A program made the position numbers and the translations under genes. From positions 868,001 through 932,000 of the forward strand of contig NZ_CP083692.1 in NCBI RefSeq assembly GCF_020096995.1: a stretch of DNA of 64,000 nucleotides, read 5' to 3'. The notes beneath the pieces are model-generated. The model made no database searches. It saw only the letters and a program-made list of their open reading frames with translations, and was not told the origin of the DNA. This document shows, piece after piece, positions 50,606 to 60,400 of the stretch. The number at the start of each line of letters is the position of its first letter. Positions within the stretch are counted from its first letter, which is position 1. The DNA is from Leucobacter sp. Psy1 (GTDB lineage: Bacteria; Actinomycetota; Actinomycetes; Actinomycetales; Microbacteriaceae).

Positions 50606-52078
50606 ATGGATGTTGTGAACGAGTGGCTGCTCACCTGGGGCGACCGGTACTGGTCGTGGATCGTGCTCCCCGTAGTGATCGGTCTGGGCCTGTACTTCAC
50701 CGTGCGATCGGGGGTGGTGCAGTTCCGGCTGATCCCGGAGATGTTCCGCACGCTCCGCGATAAGACTCCCAGGGATGAATCCGGGGAGCCGCAGTCGGTC
50801 TCCGCGTTCCAAGCGTTCACCATTTCGGCTGCATCCCGCGTCGGAGTGGGCAACATTGCCGGCGTAGGCACCGCCATCGCCATGGGTGGCCCCGGCGCAG
50901 TGTTCTGGATGTGGCTCATGGCCTTCGTCGGCGGAGCCTCGAGTTTCATCGAATCCTCACTGGCTCAGCTCTACAAGACTCGAGATAAGGACGGGTTCCG
51001 AGGCGGTCCCGCCTATTACATGCAGCGCGGTCTCGGTGCTCGGTGGATGGGTATCCTCTTCGCGGTCGTCCTCATCGTTTGCTTCCCGATCGCCTTCAGC
51101 TCGCTGCAGGCCAACACCATCCAGGCGACCGTGGCAGGAAGCTTCAGCGAAGACACGAGCGGCTGGCTGCCCTGGACCGTCGGTGTGACGCTCGCGGTAC
51201 TCATGGGCCTCGTGATCTTCGGGGGTGTGCGGCGCATCGCATCGGTGACGCAGACCCTCGTGCCGCTCATGGCATTGCTGTACCTGCTCCTCGGGCTGGT
51301 CATCGTGGCGCTGCACATCGACCGGATCCCCGACGTGTTCGCCGCGATCTTCACTCAGGCATTCGGACCGAACGAGATCGTGGGCGCTGCGCTCGGCTAC
51401 ATCATCCTGACCGGCGTGAAGCGCGGCATGTTCTCCAACGAAGCCGGCCTCGGTTCAGCCCCTAACGCAGGCGCGAGTGCGGCCGTCACGCATCCGGTCA
51501 AGCAGGGTCTCGTGCAAACGCTCGGCGTCTACTTCGATACGTTCCTCGTGTGCTCGATCACAGCGTTCATCGTGCTGGTGTCGGTGCCGGATCTGTCCAA
51601 TGCTGAGCAGGGGATCGTGCTCACGCAGGGGGCGATCGTCGGCACGCTCGGCGGGTGGTCGAATGTTCTGCTCACGGTCATCATCTTCCTGCTCGCGTTC
51701 AGCTCGATTCTCGGCAACTACTACTACGGGCAGACCAATATCGAGTTCATCACCATGCGATCCGGCGTGCTGCTCGGGTATCGCCTGTTCACCATCGTGG
51801 CGGTGCTTGCCGGCTCGGTCGTGTCGGCAGACGTGGTGTGGAACTTCGCCGACGGGGCAATGGGTATCATGGCGCTCATCAACCTCATCGCCATCGCGCT
51901 GCTCTCGGGAGTGGCCTTCCGCTTGCTGAAGGACTACATGCAGCAGCGACGCGAGGGGCGGGATCCGGTGTTCACCCGCGACCGTTTGCCTGATCTCAAG
52001 AATGTCGAGATGTGGGAGAGCGAGCTCTCCGTGACCGGTCCGATCGACATTTCTGAAAGGGACTCGCTCCGGCGCTAA
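50606..52078 (+). CDS. Sodium:alanine symporter (AGCS family)
   Basis: 490 residues from ATG 50606. Eleven or so membrane helices carry AGCS signatures: YFTVRSGVVQFRLIPEMFRTL, SAFQAFTISAASRVGVGNIAGVGTAIAMGGPGAVFWMWLMAFVGGASSFIESSLAQLYK, and GVKRGMFSNEAGLGSAPNA. These mediate Na+-coupled uptake of alanine or glycine. The start has no Shine-Dalgarno sequence; TACTGT at 50595-50600, five bases before the ATG, could make the message leaderless. Convergent with the AKR gene, 13 bases between stops. Confidence 0.92.
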   Translation: MDVVNEWLLTWGDRYWSWIVLPVVIGLGLYFTVRSGVVQFRLIPEMFRTLRDKTPRDESGEPQSVSAFQAFTISAASRVGVGNIAGVGTAIAMGGPGAVFWMWLMAFVGGASSFIESSLAQLYKTRDKDGFRGGPAYYMQRGLGARWMGILFAVVLIVCFPIAFSSLQANTIQATVAGSFSEDTSGWLPWTVGVTLAVLMGLVIFGGVRRIASVTQTLVPLMALLYLLLGLVIVALHIDRIPDVFAAIFTQAFGPNEIVGAALGYIILTGVKRGMFSNEAGLGSAPNAGASAAVTHPVKQGLVQTLGVYFDTFLVCSITAFIVLVSVPDLSNAEQGIVLTQGAIVGTLGGWSNVLLTVIIFLLAFSSILGNYYYGQTNIEFITMRSGVLLGYRLFTIVAVLAGSVVSADVVWNFADGAMGIMALINLIAIALLSGVAFRLLKDYMQQRREGRDPVFTRDRLPDLKNVEMWESELSVTGPIDISERDSLRR

Positions 52079-52091
52079 TCCGCCTCCGGAA

Positions 52092-53024
52092 TCACGGCAC
52101 CGTGTACCCGGCAGCGCGGAAGAGCTCGTACCACTCGGCGCGGGTGAGTGGCAGGTCGGATCCGAGCGCCGCAGCAGTCACGCGCTCCGGCGTGGTGGTG
52201 CCGAGTACCACCTGCATCTGGGCCGGGTGGCGGGTGATCCACGCGACCGCGATCGCCTCCGCGGGCACATCGTACTGCGCGGCGAGGCGGTCGATCACGG
52301 CGTTCAGCTCGGGGTAGCGATCGGACCCCAGGAATGGACCGTCGAAGAACTTCGATTGGAACGGCGACCAGGCCTGGATCGTGATGCCGTTGAGGCGGCA
52401 GTAGTCGACGATGCCGTCGTCGCGCACGATGGCCTGGTCGAGCCCCTCCATGTTCGCGGCGACGCCCTGGGCGATCATCGGCGCGTGCGTGATCGACAAC
52501 TGCATTTGGTTGGCGACGATCGGCTGGGTGACGCTCGTGCGGAGCAGGTCGATCTGACGCGGCGTGTGATTGGAGACGCCGAACGCCCGGACCTTGCCGG
52601 CTGCTGACAGCTCGTCGAAGGCGCGTGCGACCTCGTCGGGTTCGACGAGCGCATCGGGCCGGTGCAGCAGCAGGATGTCGAGATAGTCGGTGCCGAGCGC
52701 CTCGAGCGACCCGTGCACGGACTCCATGATGTGCGCGTACGAGAAGTCGAAGTACGGGCCGTCCTTCACGATGCCGGTCTTGGACTGGATCGTCCACTGC
52801 TCCCGATCCGATGGCGTCAGCCGGAGCGCTTCCCCGAACCGGCGCTCGCAGCCGTGCAGGGTCGACCCGTAGATATCGGCGTGGTCGAGGAACGTGACCC
52901 CGGCGTCGCGAGCCGTGCCCACGAGCCGGCGCACCTCGTCGTCCGATTTCTCCTGGATGCGCATGAGGCCGAGCACGACGTTCGAGACGGCCTGCTCGAG
53001 GCCGGGGAGGGTGAGAGTCCGCAT
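52092..53024 (-). CDS. Aldo-keto reductase (YdhF-like)
   Basis: 310 residues from ATG 53024 (MRTLTLPGLEQAVSNVVLGL). It has the AKR tetrad with Asp and Tyr in FLDHADIYGS, Lys in IQSKTGI and His in ILLLHRPDAL. The NADP-binding end VVLGTTTPERVTAA is typical of the YdhF branch, which acts as a general oxidoreductase. A longer frame upstream lacks similarity. Single gene. Confidence 0.88.
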   Translation of the reverse strand: MRTLTLPGLEQAVSNVVLGLMRIQEKSDDEVRRLVGTARDAGVTFLDHADIYGSTLHGCERRFGEALRLTPSDREQWTIQSKTGIVKDGPYFDFSYAHIMESVHGSLEALGTDYLDILLLHRPDALVEPDEVARAFDELSAAGKVRAFGVSNHTPRQIDLLRTSVTQPIVANQMQLSITHAPMIAQGVAANMEGLDQAIVRDDGIVDYCRLNGITIQAWSPFQSKFFDGPFLGSDRYPELNAVIDRLAAQYDVPAEAIAVAWITRHPAQMQVVLGTTTPERVTAAALGSDLPLTRAEWYELFRAAGYTVP

Positions 53025-53252
53025 GCGCCCCACTCTAGTTGCGGGCGACCGATCCGCGCCGACGATGATGCGCGTGAATCTTGTATGGCGAGAATAGTCG
53101 CCATAACAGTGTCGTATGCGTTGTATCCTCGTCGCACGGAAAGGGAGAGTCATGGGTGGAAAGCGGATCGGTTGGAAGCTCTCGGGAGGGTAGCGAGCGG
53201 AGCATGAAGCCTGGGGTTCGGCGGTGTCCCTCCGCGGTACAGGAACCCGCCG

Positions 53253-53822
53253 TTACGGGCGCTGGTCCGCTGTCTCGGCGGGCGATCCCGCGTGCTTCGC
53301 CGTCGCCCACACCGGCCACCCGAGCAGCCAGATGCCGGTCACGAGCCACACCCTGGCGATCCAGCCGAGCAGTTCGGCGGTGCGGTCCGCATCGCCGACG
53401 AGCAGCGTGATGCCGCCCAGCACGGCCGTCGCGATGACGGCGCACAGCAGCATGCGCGCCCACTGCTGCCACTCGTAACGGACGTAGGCGGGACCCGTCT
53501 TCGGTGGACGCCAGGGTTCCGGACCGTCCGCGAACCGATGGGCAAACCAGGCGTCGACCCGGGTGATGATCTGATGCCCGAACGCGATCGTGAATCCGAG
53601 GTACACCGCTCCGAGCCCGTGGCTGAAGTCGGCGACGGCGTCGCTCGCGAGCAGATCCCACGCGATCAGGGAGAGCAGTGCGACGTCGAGGATCGGGACG
53701 CACAGCAGCAGCACCGTGGAGGTGCGGCGGAGGCGGAGCAGATAGCGGGCGGCGAGTCCGAGTCCGAGCACTACCCAGAAGCCGATCTCGCAGGCGATGA
53801 TGCCGATCACGATGATGTTCAT
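53253..53822 (-). CDS. Membrane protein, unknown
   Basis: 189 residues from ATG 53822. Six hydrophobic helices are predictable (IIVIGIIACEIGFWVVLGLGL, STVLLLCVPILDVALLSLIAWDLL, GLGAVYLGFTIAFGHQIIT, WARMLLCAVIATAVLGGITLLV, VWLVTGIWLLGWPVW). A conserved-looking cytosolic loop reads DGPEPWRPPKTGPAYVRYEWQQW. Related proteins occur widely in actinobacteria without a function. It is divergent from the histidine kinase gene, about 105 bases away, which may hint at control by that system. Confidence 0.65.
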   Translation of the reverse strand: MNIIVIGIIACEIGFWVVLGLGLAARYLLRLRRTSTVLLLCVPILDVALLSLIAWDLLASDAVADFSHGLGAVYLGFTIAFGHQIITRVDAWFAHRFADGPEPWRPPKTGPAYVRYEWQQWARMLLCAVIATAVLGGITLLVGDADRTAELLGWIARVWLVTGIWLLGWPVWATAKHAGSPAETADQRP

Positions 53823-53928
53823 GCATCGAGCCTCCCGTTCCGGGGCTTCGTGCGCCTCGTGCCCCAGGCCCGATCTTCTCGTTCGATCGGAGGAGGCGGT
53901 GCCGCGCGCCATGGGGCAGGATGGAGCC

Positions 53929-55185
53929 ATGATGGGGCGTCGCTGGGATGAGCTGAACGCGCGACCCCGCACCCGGGACGCGCTGGTGGCCGTGATCCAT
54001 CTGCTGCTCGGCCTGGCGCTGCTCCAGTTCGGGGCGATCCGTCTCTGGTCGCAGGTCGCCGTGTTCCACAGCTCCGGCTTCGTGTTCCTCTTGACCCTGC
54101 TCGGTATGGTCGCGATCGCGACACAGCGATCGACTCGGCCGTTCACGGCGCTCGCGCTCGGCACTCCGATCGTCGTGCTCGACGTGCTCTTCGGCGGCAG
54201 CCTCGGCGTGATGCTCGTGTGCTTCGACCTGGTGTACTGCGCCGTGAAGTACGGGAGCGACCGCGGGGTCCGCATCGCCATGTGGACCGCCGCCGGTCTT
54301 GCCGCCGCGACCGGTGCCGGTCTGCTGCTCAGACCGTGGGGGTCCGCCGTTCCCCTGCTGGCGGTGCAGTGGGCGCTCATCATTGCGGTGGCAGGCATGT
54401 GGGGCTGGAACGTGCGGACCGAGCGCTTGCGCACCCGGGCGCAGCTCGCCGCGCAGCACGCCAGCGCGACGCGCGAGATGCGTCAGCGCATCGCCCACGA
54501 CCTGCACGACCTGGTGTCGAACCAGATCGCAGTGGCGGGACTGCACGTCGAGGCGGCGCGGATGCGGATCGAGCAGGCGGCGATCGAATCGCCCGAGGCA
54601 CTCGCGAGTCTGGATCGGGCGGGCGAAGGCGCCGAAACCGCCCACCGGCAACTGCGGCGGTTGATCACGGTCCTCACCACCGTCGACGATCTCGAGGAGG
54701 GCAATGCTGTTGAGGCCGAGACCGCGCTGGAGGAATTGGGGGCCCTTCCTCCGGGAGAGCGGACCCTCGAGTGGCGCTCAGGGTCCCGAGACGCAGTCGG
54801 GCAGGCGATGCGGGGCTGGGCGCCCGAGTGGTCGGCCGTGATCCTGCGCGTGCTCCGCGAACTCGTCGCGAACGCCGTCAAGCACGGCCGCGGCGACATC
54901 ACCATCGACGCAGCGGTGACGCCCGACCTGTTCGAGGCGACGGTGAGGAACGCGTGCGCAGGGGCTCACCCGGCAGTTCCGGATCGGGGCATCGGCGTGA
55001 CCGGAGCGGGTCTGCTGCTCGCCGGGTGCGGAGGGCGACTCGAATCTCGAGCCGACCCGGAAGGGGATGCGTGGTGCGCGAGAGTGACGGTGCCGCTGGA
55101 GGAGTCGCCGGCCTCGGCGAGCGGAACAGAGCAGCGGGACACGAGGCAGCGGCACACGATGCAGCAGCCAGGGAGTCGCCCGTGA
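53929..55185 (+). CDS. Sensor histidine kinase (NarL/LiaS-type, HisKA_3)
   Basis: 418 residues from ATG 53929; 53911 and 53932 are other in-frame starts. Five or six membrane helices fill residues 15-160 without a large extracellular loop, as in intramembrane-sensing kinases. The dimerisation box is REMRQRIAHDLHDLVSNQIAVAG with phospho-acceptor His190. The HATPase region shows RELVANAVKHG (N-box) and GIGVTGAGLLLAGCGG (G-box). The GTGA overlap with the response regulator proves the pair. The stimulus is unknown, most likely cell-envelope stress. Confidence 0.87.
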   Translation: MMGRRWDELNARPRTRDALVAVIHLLLGLALLQFGAIRLWSQVAVFHSSGFVFLLTLLGMVAIATQRSTRPFTALALGTPIVVLDVLFGGSLGVMLVCFDLVYCAVKYGSDRGVRIAMWTAAGLAAATGAGLLLRPWGSAVPLLAVQWALIIAVAGMWGWNVRTERLRTRAQLAAQHASATREMRQRIAHDLHDLVSNQIAVAGLHVEAARMRIEQAAIESPEALASLDRAGEGAETAHRQLRRLITVLTTVDDLEEGNAVEAETALEELGALPPGERTLEWRSGSRDAVGQAMRGWAPEWSAVILRVLRELVANAVKHGRGDITIDAAVTPDLFEATVRNACAGAHPAVPDRGIGVTGAGLLLAGCGGRLESRADPEGDAWCARVTVPLEESPASASGTEQRDTRQRHTMQQPGSRP

Positions 55186-55859
55186 ACGCGTCGGAGCCAG
55201 ACCGGGTGAGGGTCGTCATCGCGGACGACCACGAGGCCGTGCGCAGCGGTGTTGCCGCGATCCTCGCCACTGACCCGCGTATCGAGGTCGTCGGAGAGGC
55301 GGAGAACGGATTCGAGGCGCTCGCGCTGTGCGTGCACGAGCGGCCGTCCGTCGTGCTCGTCGATCTCCGCATGCCTGGAACCGACGGAATCTGGGCCACC
55401 GAGCGCATCACCGCCGAGACGGCGACCCGGGTGCTCGTGCTCACCACCTACGACTCCGACGACCTCATCGCTCGGGCGCTCGCCGCCGGAGCGAGCGGGT
55501 ACCTGCTGAAGAGCACACGGGGGCCCGATCTCATCCGCGCTGTGCATCACATCGCCGAGCGCCGCCACGTCATCGACCCGGCGGTCGCCGGCGGCATCAT
55601 CGCCAAACTGAACGCGTCGGGCGGGGGTCCACCGGAATCCGCGGGGGAGTCCGGATTCGACAGGTCCCGTCTCACGCCTCGTGAGGCTCAGGTACTCGAC
55701 CTCGTGACCGCGGGCCTCTCCAATCCGGGTATCGCGGAACGGCTGCACCTCGGACTCACGACCGTGAAGACGCACGTCGGATCGCTGTACGCGAAGACCG
55801 GCACCGCGTCGCGCATCGAACTCGCGCGACTCGGAGAGCGGATCCCGCCACCCGGGTGA
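55182..55859 (+). CDS. NarL/FixJ-type response regulator
   Basis: 225 residues from GTG 55182. The receiver domain has acidic pocket D15/D16 (IADDHEAV), phospho-acceptor D61 (VVLVDLRMPGTDG) and Lys in GYLLKS. The C-terminal LuxR-type helix-turn-helix is LTPREAQVLDLVTAGLSNPGIAERLHLGLTTVKTHVGSLYAKTG. It forms a two-component pair with the overlapping kinase. Confidence 0.93.
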   Translation: MNASEPDRVRVVIADDHEAVRSGVAAILATDPRIEVVGEAENGFEALALCVHERPSVVLVDLRMPGTDGIWATERITAETATRVLVLTTYDSDDLIARALAAGASGYLLKSTRGPDLIRAVHHIAERRHVIDPAVAGGIIAKLNASGGGPPESAGESGFDRSRLTPREAQVLDLVTAGLSNPGIAERLHLGLTTVKTHVGSLYAKTGTASRIELARLGERIPPPG

Positions 55860-56015
55860 CCGGTCAGGCGGTGTCGCCGTTCGCGAACAGGACCTGGCCG
55901 TTCACCCGCCTGCTACAACCGGCTCCTCGTGCCCGATGCGCCGCTCGATGAGCGCTTTGCCGATGGACTGGACGCCAACGTGCTGCGCGGTGCCGCGGTG
56001 TCCTGACGCTCAGAC

Positions 56016-57008
56016 CTAGCGGAAGACGCGACCGATGGCGCTGCCGATCTGCGCAACCTGGATCCCCATCACCACACGGGTGAGCGGTCGCATGCACCAC
56101 GAGAGGAGCCGCTGTCGCCGACGATCGGGGTGGCGGTCCCAGGAGAAGGAGATCGTCACCTGTGTCCCGCCAGCGGCGGGAGCGAGCGCGAGGTCGGTGA
56201 CCCGCGCGTTGGCGCGATCCATATCGGGGTAGGTGACGCGCCACACGACTCTCACCTCGGGGTCGTACGCGTCGATCTGCACGCTGCGGCGTCGCATCGC
56301 TGGCTTCACCTCCAGGGGCTTGCCGTCGGGGCGATGTGTGGGGGAGTGAGCGACCCAGCTGCCGCCTGTTTGCCGGGGCTGGGTGGCCGCACCTTCGACG
56401 GTGCCGATGCTGACATCCCACTCGGGGAGGCGCCCCGGATCCGAGATGAGTGCCCAGACCTCATGCGGCGCTGCGGGGACGAAGGCCTCGGTCCGCTTGC
56501 TGAGTGCGTGGTGCGAGATGCGGCCGACGGGGTGCTCCGGGATGCGGTCCGCGGCATCGAGGTGCTCGAGCACCTCGGTCGTCGTGGTGTCCAGGCGGCG
56601 AAGAACGTTTTCAATGAGTCCGCTGGGTTCGGCGAGCAGTTCCCTGAGTACGGCCCCCGCATCGCCTCGTCGGCCTCGTCCGCCGGCGCGCTGGATGATG
56701 GCAAGAGCACGGTCGCCCCACTCGTACCCGCCGGATTCGTGAAAGGCGATAGGCCCTGACTGTGGGGGACTCGCAGTGATGCCAAGAGCGGCGAGCTGTT
56801 CCCCGTGCTGGTCCTCGATGGCTCCGCGTGTGGCGTGCAGGGTGATACCGAGGCTTCGGAGGACCTGGCCCGCCGGCTGGTCGGTGATCGTGAGCGCGAG
56901 CAGGAGGTGATCGATGTCCGCGGTCCTGTGTCCGGTCCGTGATGCCTCCTCCATCGCTGCGAGCGAAAGGCGGTGCGAAGTCTCGGCGATCTGGGTGAAC
57001 TTGCTCAT
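56016..57008 (-). CDS. Clp N-domain fused to SRPBCC (polyketide-cyclase/START-like) protein
   Basis: 330 residues. Residues 1-145 are a double Clp repeat as in ClpA/ClpC N-domains (FTQIAETSHRLSLAAMEEASRTGHRTADIDHLLLAL, then GGYEWGDRALAIIQRAG...DAGAVLRELL). Residues 165-325 form an SRPBCC fold (KRTEAFVPAAPHEVWALISDPGRLPEWDVSIGTVEG). There is no ATPase or protease domain, so the Clp part probably binds a peptide or degron and the SRPBCC part a hydrophobic ligand. The start overlaps the HTH gene by four bases. This two-gene unit recurs in actinobacteria with unknown role. Confidence 0.82.
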   Translation of the reverse strand: MSKFTQIAETSHRLSLAAMEEASRTGHRTADIDHLLLALTITDQPAGQVLRSLGITLHATRGAIEDQHGEQLAALGITASPPQSGPIAFHESGGYEWGDRALAIIQRAGGRGRRGDAGAVLRELLAEPSGLIENVLRRLDTTTTEVLEHLDAADRIPEHPVGRISHHALSKRTEAFVPAAPHEVWALISDPGRLPEWDVSIGTVEGAATQPRQTGGSWVAHSPTHRPDGKPLEVKPAMRRRSVQIDAYDPEVRVVWRVTYPDMDRANARVTDLALAPAAGGTQVTISFSWDRHPDRRRQRLLSWCMRPLTRVVMGIQVAQIGSAIGRVFR

Positions 57009-57250
57009 GCGTGCCTCCGGGGGATCGGAATGGTCTGGTCGACTCGTCTGGCGTGCTTCTTGTGCGCTGCCTGCCGCGTGACGCCGAGGGCGTCGGCGAT
57101 CTGCTGCCAGGTCATCCCTGCCCGTAATCCGGCCTCCACCTGTCGGAGTTCCAGGGCGTCGGTGAGTGCGCGGAGCGAGGAAATGGCTCGCAGGCCTGCG
57201 TGCGGGTCGCTCGTGTCGGCCGCGACCTCGGCGATGTCTGTAGACTCCAT
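57005..57250 (-). CDS. Small helix-turn-helix protein partnering the Clp-N/SRPBCC gene
   Basis: 81 residues. The C-terminal 45 residues are a helix-turn-helix (LRQVEAGLRAGMTWQQIADALGVTRQAAHKKHARR). The N-terminal part is helical, probably for dimerisation. It is the first gene of the two-gene operon, ends in an ATGA overlap, and is preceded by two copies of a palindrome that it is likely to bind. Confidence 0.82.
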   Translation of the reverse strand: MESTDIAEVAADTSDPHAGLRAISSLRALTDALELRQVEAGLRAGMTWQQIADALGVTRQAAHKKHARRVDQTIPIPRRHA

Positions 57251-57253
57251 GCT

Positions 57254-57294
57254 GTCAACCTACGTTGCTCGTTTGGCTCAGTCAACCTGGGTTG
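57254..57294 (-). promoter_or_regulatory. Two palindromic operators upstream of the HTH/Clp-N operon
   Basis: CAACCTACGTTG (57256-57267) and CAACCTGGGTTG (57283-57294) are both one base away from the perfect palindrome CAACCTAGGTTG, and each is preceded by GT. The spacing, 27 bases centre to centre, is not a whole number of turns. The first is only six bases from the HTH start codon. Autoregulation by the HTH protein is the simplest reading. Confidence 0.65.
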
Positions 57295-57423
57295 CGTATC
57301 GGGGGTGCGCCGGTGAGCCGAAATGCAGTCTGATGCGGTGACTCATCCAGAGGGGATGAGTCGCCGCAAAATCAACGGTTTCGCTTGGTAGTTTCCCCTG
57401 AGCGTTTCCTGAAAGGACGATGT

Positions 57424-60400
57424 ATGCGTACACAGCTTCGGCGGAGTCCCCGGCAATGGTGGATCAGAGCGATGAGCGTGCTGTGCGCGCTGCTTGTCGT
57501 GTTCGCAGGGGGCACCATGGTGATACCTCCAGCCTCCGCAGCGACGGGAACGACCTGCTCAACGGCCGCCGAAGGGTCAGGACGGTACGCCTCCACGCTG
57601 TGCTGGTTTGATTTCTCAGACTACGATCCGGGCGAAGCGATGAGCTCGGGGGGCCAGACGATGTCCGTATCACTTCCGGGCGGTTCCACCTTGAGTTTCA
57701 CGCTGCGTGCCTCAGGGGGACCGGTCGAGGCGGCATCATTTCCCACCTACGGATCCGCGTATCTCGGGAACGGATCGTACACCGGCGTTGCGGGGCAGCC
57801 TGCGATGTACCAGAGCCGAGAGGGGACGACGACGGACCTCGAACTCAGCGACATCGTGCTGACAACGCCGACGGGGGAGACTTCGACCGCATTCTCTTTG
57901 GTGGGTGCGGATGCCGAGACTACTGACGAGGGCGAGTCGATTCGGTGGAACTCGTCGAACACCATCTACTCGCTCACCGGTGATACGACCGATCCAGGCA
58001 TCGGCAACGCCTGCAGTTCCGGGTTCACCGGGGTAGGAACACGAGAGGTGACCTGTACTGCGGATACATCGAACACGAAGTCAGGCACCCCGATCCTGGC
58101 GAGCCATGCGCCGGAGACGTTCAGTCAGCGAATGATTGGCACCGGGCGGCAGGCCGTCGGTTTCGGAGTGCTGCTGTCCCAGATCGAACTGAACAAGGAG
58201 GTCGAATCCCGTTTTACCGGCGACTCGTTCGAGATCGCGATTGACGACGAGGAGGGAAATCGGCTCTACGACGCGGAAACGGGCGCGACAGGCGTGACCG
58301 CGACCACCGAGGAGCAGACCGTAATCGCGACCGACCAAGGGGCAACGTTCGAATTTTCGGAGCGGGCGGTGAGCGGTGACCTCGAACGGTACGACGTGAA
58401 TTGGTCCTGCCTCCGGAATGGGGAGGGGGACCCGACCCTCCCCTCGGGTGCAGGTGTCGGTCTCAGCGCGCAGGTGCACCTCGGCATTGGAGACTACGTT
58501 TCTTGCACGATTGTCAACCAGGCCAAACCCACCAGTCTGCTGCTCCAGAAACAGGCGAGTGCCCCAGAAGATGTCAACGGGAACGGGATCGCTGACACCG
58601 GTGATCGCATCTCTTACACGTTCGAAGTCACCAACACCGGTGACTTGCCCATCGGTCAATTGGCAATCGATGACTCGCTGGTAGGTGCGGTGACATGCCC
58701 CGCAGACGTGCTCGAACCCGGTCAGACGGTCACGTGTTCCGCTGACGCGGCGTATGCCGTGACCATCGATGATCAGAACACTGGAGCGGTGGAGAATACC
58801 GCGACGGCCTCGGGGGTGGTCTCAGGGACGACGGATCCAGTGGTGTCGAACGAATCCTCGACCTCCACCCCAGTGACCGCACCGGCCCCGAACATCTCGT
58901 TGACGAAGACCGCCACGCCACACGAGCCAAACACCTTCGTCGTCGGCCAGGAGATCACCTATCATTTCGCGGTCAGGAACACCGGGAACGTCCCTCTGGA
59001 GGATGTCGAAGTGGCCGAACTCGAGTTTTCTGGATCGGGTACGGTCTCGGCGATCGAGTGCCCGACCGATGCGCTGCCGGCTCACCGCTCGATGAGATGC
59101 ACTGCAACCTACACGCTGACGCAGCAAGACGTCGACGCAACCCAGGTCACGAATGGAGCACAGGCGACAGGCCTCCCCGTAGGCGGAGGTGACCCCGTTC
59201 TCGATGAGGACTCGGCGCAAATTCCTGGTGTTGCCGTCCCCGCGATCGGACTCGCGAAGACCGTATCGCCCAGCACTGCGTTCGCGGCGGGCGATTCGGT
59301 CGAGTACGCCTTCCATATTACGAACCTCGGGAACGTGACGCTCGCCGATCCCAGGGTGGACGAGCTGCTCTTCAGCGGGACCGGCGGAACCCCCGATGTG
59401 GTGTGTCCGAGCGAGCCTGCCGAGCTCGCCCCAGGCGCCGCCATCGACTGCTCGGCGGTGTACGAGCTGACGCAGGCAGACGTCGACTCCGGAGTCGTCG
59501 ACAATACGGCGGTGGCGACCGCGAGTCCACCCGAGGGAGTGGAGCCCGCGCCGGTATCAGAGGAGGCAAGCGCTCAGGTCGTCATTCCCGGCTCGTCCGG
59601 TATCACTCTGCAGAAGTCGACCGAAACCGACGCGTACTCGGAAGTCGGGCAGGAGATCACGTACTCCTTCGCCGTCACGAACACGGGCAACCGCACGTTG
59701 AACGACGTGGCCGTTGACGAGACCGAGTTCAGTGGTGCGGGGGAGATGACGGAGATCATCTGTCCGGAGACGTCTCTCGCCGGTGGTGCGTCGATGACGT
59801 GCTCGGCAACCTACGCAGTGCAACAACGCGATATCGATGCGGGAACACTGAACAATAGCGCGACGGCGATGGGCTTGCCCGCCGGGAGCGAAGAACCCGT
59901 AGTCAGTCCACCCAGTGACGTCTCGATCCCTGCTGTGCGCGACGCATCGATCTCCCTCGAGAAGACTGCGGATCCGGCGGTGGCTTCGGTTGACGACGAG
60001 ATCAGGTACACGTTTACCGTAGCGAATACCGGGAACGTCTCGATCGTGAACCCTCGAGTGTCTGAAGTGGAATTCTCGGGAGCGGGGACCCTGAGCAGGG
60101 TCTGGTGCCCGATCGGCGTGCTCGAGCCGGGAGGTTCTGTGGACTGCGTAGCTCACTATTCGGTTGTTGAGGAGGACCGAGAAGCGGGGGAGGTGGTCAA
60201 CACGGCCGTCGCCTCGGCGACGCCACCCCCAGGTGTCGAGGAACCCGTGTCGAACGAATCCACGGCGACAGTCGTGATCGAGAACCCCATGATCGAACTG
60301 CAGAAGACTGCGAATCGAGATGGGCTCACGGTCGGAGACACGATCACCTATTCCTTCGCGGTAACGAACACCGGCAACGTGCCGCTGACCGATGTCGCTG

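Noticed and set aside
53035..54651. Long minus-strand open frame (538 codons)
   Set aside because: It lies antisense to the histidine kinase and shares the region of the membrane-protein gene in another frame. Its translation is Arg/His/Pro-rich with no motif, a GC-rich shadow.
55864..55990. Short text VNGQVLFANGDTA on the minus strand, like the C-terminus of an SDR oxidoreductase
   Set aside because: Only a dozen residues match, with no Rossmann motif or active-site Tyr nearby; too little to call a pseudogene.
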